Shown here: piece by piece, positions 62,073-64,000 of the stretch
Numbering within the stretch: the stretch's first letter is position 1
Layout of the letters: each line of letters opens with the position of its first letter
NCBI RefSeq assembly: GCF_000959725.1
Contig: NZ_CP009322.1
Span: forward strand, 1,860,001-1,924,000
Source: Burkholderia gladioli
GTDB taxonomy: Bacteria > Pseudomonadota > Gammaproteobacteria > Burkholderiales > Burkholderiaceae
Direction of reading: 5' to 3'
Length of the DNA stretch: 64,000 bases
Translations under genes and position numbers: made by a program
Notes under the pieces: generated by a model
What the model was told of the DNA's origin: nothing
The model's database searches: none
What the model saw: the letters and a program-made list of their open reading frames with translations, nothing else

Positions 62073-62108
62073 AGTATAGAGAACGCAAGCGCTTGCGCAA
62101 GCGCTTTC
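62073..62108 (-). promoter_or_regulatory. Promoter and overlapping LacI operators of the sugar operon
   Basis: On the minus strand, -35 TTGCGC (62095-62100) and -10 TATACT (62073-62078) are 16 bp apart. GCAAGCGCTTGC (62085-62096) is a perfect 12-bp palindrome in the spacer/-35, and an adjoining GCAAGCGCTTTC (62097-62108) is a near copy; the overlap GCTTGCGCAAGC is also palindromic. The shape matches LacI-family operators with a central CG. A bound repressor would block polymerase. The rest of 62109-62398 has no gene. Confidence 0.75.
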
Positions 62109-62398
62109 GTCTAGGAAAAAACCCGCAGCCGAGGAGCATTTTCGCGCCGCGCCAAGCGATCAGCGAAAGAGAAAGAACACCGCGCGCCAAAGCCTGGCGA
62201 TTAATCCGGCCAAGCACGCGCGGCAAGAATGCCGATTGATATTGGCGCGAATGCCGAAAATCAACATCCAGCCCCGCCCTGATTTTCCGACCAGGCCCCC
62301 GCTTCTCACCCGGCAATGAAAACCATCGCGCCGCAAACAAGTCTCCATTGAGCGGGATTAACCAGCGACTCACTACCATCTCGCATCGCGGCAATAAA

Positions 62399-62427
62399 AA
62401 ACCCGCCCGATCGGAGCGGGCGGGTTT
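62399..62427 (-). terminator. Terminator of the DUF1842-like gene
   Basis: A perfect 11-bp stem (AAACCCGCCCG / CGGGCGGGTTT) with a 7-base loop lies 52 bp after the stop; on the minus strand its T-tract continues as TTTTTTATTG. Confidence 0.88.
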
Positions 62428-62478
62428 CAATCGCTCGTCATGCGCGGCGAGTCGCGCCGCGCATGCAACCGGCACGCC

Positions 62479-62898
62479 TCATGCGGCGCGTTCGTTTTCC
62501 TGCAGCAGCCACTGCACCGCGACTTCCTGGTCCTCGACGCGATGGACCGTCTCGCCCTGCACGTAGGTATAGGACGCCTTGCCGGCGCGACCCCACACGC
62601 TGTCGAGCTGGATCAGCAGCTCGGTGACGTGCGGCGCGCCCAGCAGCGGCGGAATCGCCGTGCCCTGCAGCGCATAGACCTGCTTGGCACCGCCGACGCC
62701 CAGCGAATGCACCGAGCCGTGGAAGGCCGATTGGTTGTGCAGCGGCGGGTTGGTGGCCTGGCTCAGCACGCCGTGGCCCGTCACCTGGCTGGTGCCCTGC
62801 GGCACGGTGAGGATGGCCTTGAGCAGCAGCCCACCGGGCAGGCCCAGCTTGCCGATCGTGAAATTGCCGGTGTGATTGAAAGGATGAAGTTCTGCCAT
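62479..62898 (-). CDS. DUF1842-like protein
   Basis: A 139-residue protein without signal peptide, beta-rich in appearance (LFKAILTVPQ-like strands) with the segment VLSQATNPPLHNQSAFHGSV that recalls DUF1842 proteins. The last 35 residues (YTYVQGETVHRVEDQEVAVQWL) look helical. No catalytic motif is seen. It has a clean terminator and is monocistronic. Family assignment is from memory of the SQATNPPL pattern and is tentative. Confidence 0.7.
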   Translation of the reverse strand: MAELHPFNHTGNFTIGKLGLPGGLLLKAILTVPQGTSQVTGHGVLSQATNPPLHNQSAFHGSVHSLGVGGAKQVYALQGTAIPPLLGAPHVTELLIQLDSVWGRAGKASYTYVQGETVHRVEDQEVAVQWLLQENERAA

Positions 62899-63233
62899 GA
62901 TGGTCCCCGTAGGTGGTTGAATGGCGATTTTCGTTTTACCGCGTCATCCCCGAATTAATCGAGGACAAGAGAAAATTAGCATGCAGGTTTTCACATCACC
63001 ACTGACAGATTTACGAGGTTGAATCGTTAAAATCAAAAATTTATCGAATGCATAGGCGGCGATTTGATTATCAAGATAATAGGAAGGTATTTAATCGAGT
63101 CATTAATGGAGTCCGACTCGATCAGTTTTTTCCCAAATCCAGGGATTTGAATCGGAGCCAATGCAATCGGCCCGGCGCCTCCCGCCAGGGAAGCACCGGG
63201 CCGATCGTTTCCCGCCGCCGCCGGGGCCTTGCG
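62899..63233. other. AT-rich intergenic region before the chemoreceptor gene end
   Basis: About 335 bp without a gene, AT-rich from 62970 to 63140. It should hold the promoter of the DUF1842-like gene. At its right end a perfect inverted repeat ATCGGCCCGG / CCGGGCCGAT (63166-63205) lies 29 bp after the chemoreceptor stop and may end that transcript, though no T-run follows. Confidence 0.45.
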
Positions 63234-64000
63234 TCAGGCGAACTGCCGCTCCACGCGCGCCAAGCGCCCTTCGTGCCGGATCGTCGCCTCGGCCGGTCGC
63301 AGCACCGCGTCCGACACCTCGAACACCGACACCGCCGCCTTCAACTGCTCGGTCTGCTGGTGCAGCGAGGAGGCCGCCGCGGCCGCCTCCTCCACCAGCG
63401 CCGCGTTCTGCTGGGTCATCTCGTCCATCTGCGTGACCGCCATGTTGACCTGCTCGATGCCCGTACTCTGCTCGCGCGAGGAGGCGCTGATCTCCTCCAT
63501 GGTCTGCGCCACGCGCGAGATGGTGGTCGAGACCCTGCCCATCGCCTCGCCCGCGTTCTCGACCAGCTCCGCGCCGCCGCGAATCAGCTCCACCGATTCG
63601 TTGATCAGCGCCTTGATCTCCTTGGCCGACTGCGCGCTGCGTTGCGCCAGGCCGCGCACCTCGCCCGCCACCACCGCGAAGCCGCGGCCCTGCTCGCCGG
63701 CGCGGGCCGCCTCCACCGCCGCGTTGAGCGCGAGGATATTGGTCTGGAAGGCGATGCCGTCGATCACCGAGATGATCTCGGCGATGCGGTCCGAGCTCTG
63801 CGCGATGCTGTGCATCTTGTCCACCACCTGGTTGACCACCTCGCTGCCCTGGGCGGTCGCCTCCAGCGCGCTGGCGGCCAGGCTGTTGGCCTCGCGCGCG
63901 TGCTCCGCGTTGTGGCGCACGGTGGAGGTCAGCTCCTCCATGCTCGAGGCGGTTTCCTCCAGCGAGGCGGCCTGGCTCTCGGTGCGCGCCGACAGGTCGG
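63234..64000 (-). CDS. Methyl-accepting chemotaxis protein, C-terminal part (runs off the window)
   Basis: The frame is open to the right edge, so only the last 254 or so residues are seen. It is the cytoplasmic signalling helix bundle: the hairpin tip region [37 protein letters not shown], which binds CheA/CheW, is intact, and the first visible residues ([21 protein letters not shown]) are the methylation-helix region. The end lacks the CheR-docking pentapeptide. Sensor domain, membrane segments and start lie outside the window. Confidence 0.93.
   Translation of the reverse strand, partial: DLSARTESQAASLEETASSMEELTSTVRHNAEHAREANSLAASALEATAQGSEVVNQVVDKMHSIAQSSDRIAEIISVIDGIAFQTNILALNAAVEAARAGEQGRGFAVVAGEVRGLAQRSAQSAKEIKALINESVELIRGGAELVENAGEAMGRVSTTISRVAQTMEEISASSREQSTGIEQVNMAVTQMDEMTQQNAALVEEAAAAASSLHQQTEQLKAAVSVFEVSDAVLRPAEATIRHEGRLARVERQFA

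Noticed and set aside
1..64000. tRNA or rRNA genes, IS elements, prophage genes and integrase sites
   Set aside because: None was recognised on reading both strands by eye; short RNAs could be missed.

Overview
The window is high-GC proteobacterial DNA whose protein families and layout point to a Burkholderia, most likely a plant-associated species. Pointers are DUF2957-, DUF3331-, DUF4148- and DUF1842-type proteins, many AraC/LysR/MFS pairs, a GH12 glucanase, a secreted sedolisin and chaperone-usher fimbriae. This is inference from gene content; no rRNA or other taxonomic marker is present. The mix of catabolic, secretory and regulatory genes with no housekeeping operons suggests a secondary replicon.

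Left end (1-5.3 kb): a minus-strand catabolic operon for gamma-resorcylate (2,6-dihydroxybenzoate), with an AAHS-family importer, a decarboxylase, maleylacetate reductase and hydroxyquinol 1,2-dioxygenase. The resorcinol hydroxylase needed to join decarboxylase and dioxygenase is not in the window. The promoter region carries two TTTGC/GCAAA palindromes, and a 104-residue GntR-type protein lies upstream.

6-10 kb holds a lipoprotein, a PraB-like secreted protein and three small unknown genes around an FNR/ANR-like box. 10.5-17.7 kb is a copper/silver efflux operon: a Met-rich exported protein, CusC, a CusB with a fused CusF domain, CusA and a separate CusF-like protein. 17.7-24 kb holds a lipoprotein hydrolase, a royal-jelly/Yellow-family protein, an OpuAC-type protein without signal peptide, a LysR regulator and a lipoprotein glycerophosphodiesterase.

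24-35 kb is rich in exported enzymes (sedolisin, GH12 glucanase, alpha/beta hydrolase, Tat-type epoxide hydrolase), plus an AraC/methyltransferase pair, a Bcr/CflA exporter and a 3-methyladenine glycosylase. 35.6-39 kb holds a DipZ-type thiol-disulfide protein, a tandem array of three DUF4148 genes at an exact 309-bp period and a fourth small exported protein.

39-47 kb is a signalling block: a short-sensor histidine kinase, a receiver-only protein, a FixJ-like regulator and a 1702-residue protein combining a degenerate Ser/Thr kinase domain, an AAA ATPase, GAF and a FixL-like histidine kinase. 47.5-49.8 kb is an AraC regulator divergent from an MFS exporter. 49.7-56.2 kb is a fimbrial operon (subunit, chaperone, usher, two paralogous adhesins) preceded by about 830 bp of AT-rich DNA with several inverted repeats and a gutted GFA-family gene. 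57.2-62.1 kb is a LacI-controlled sugar ABC transporter operon with an operator placed over its own promoter. The right edge has a DUF1842-like gene and the 3' part of a chemoreceptor gene.
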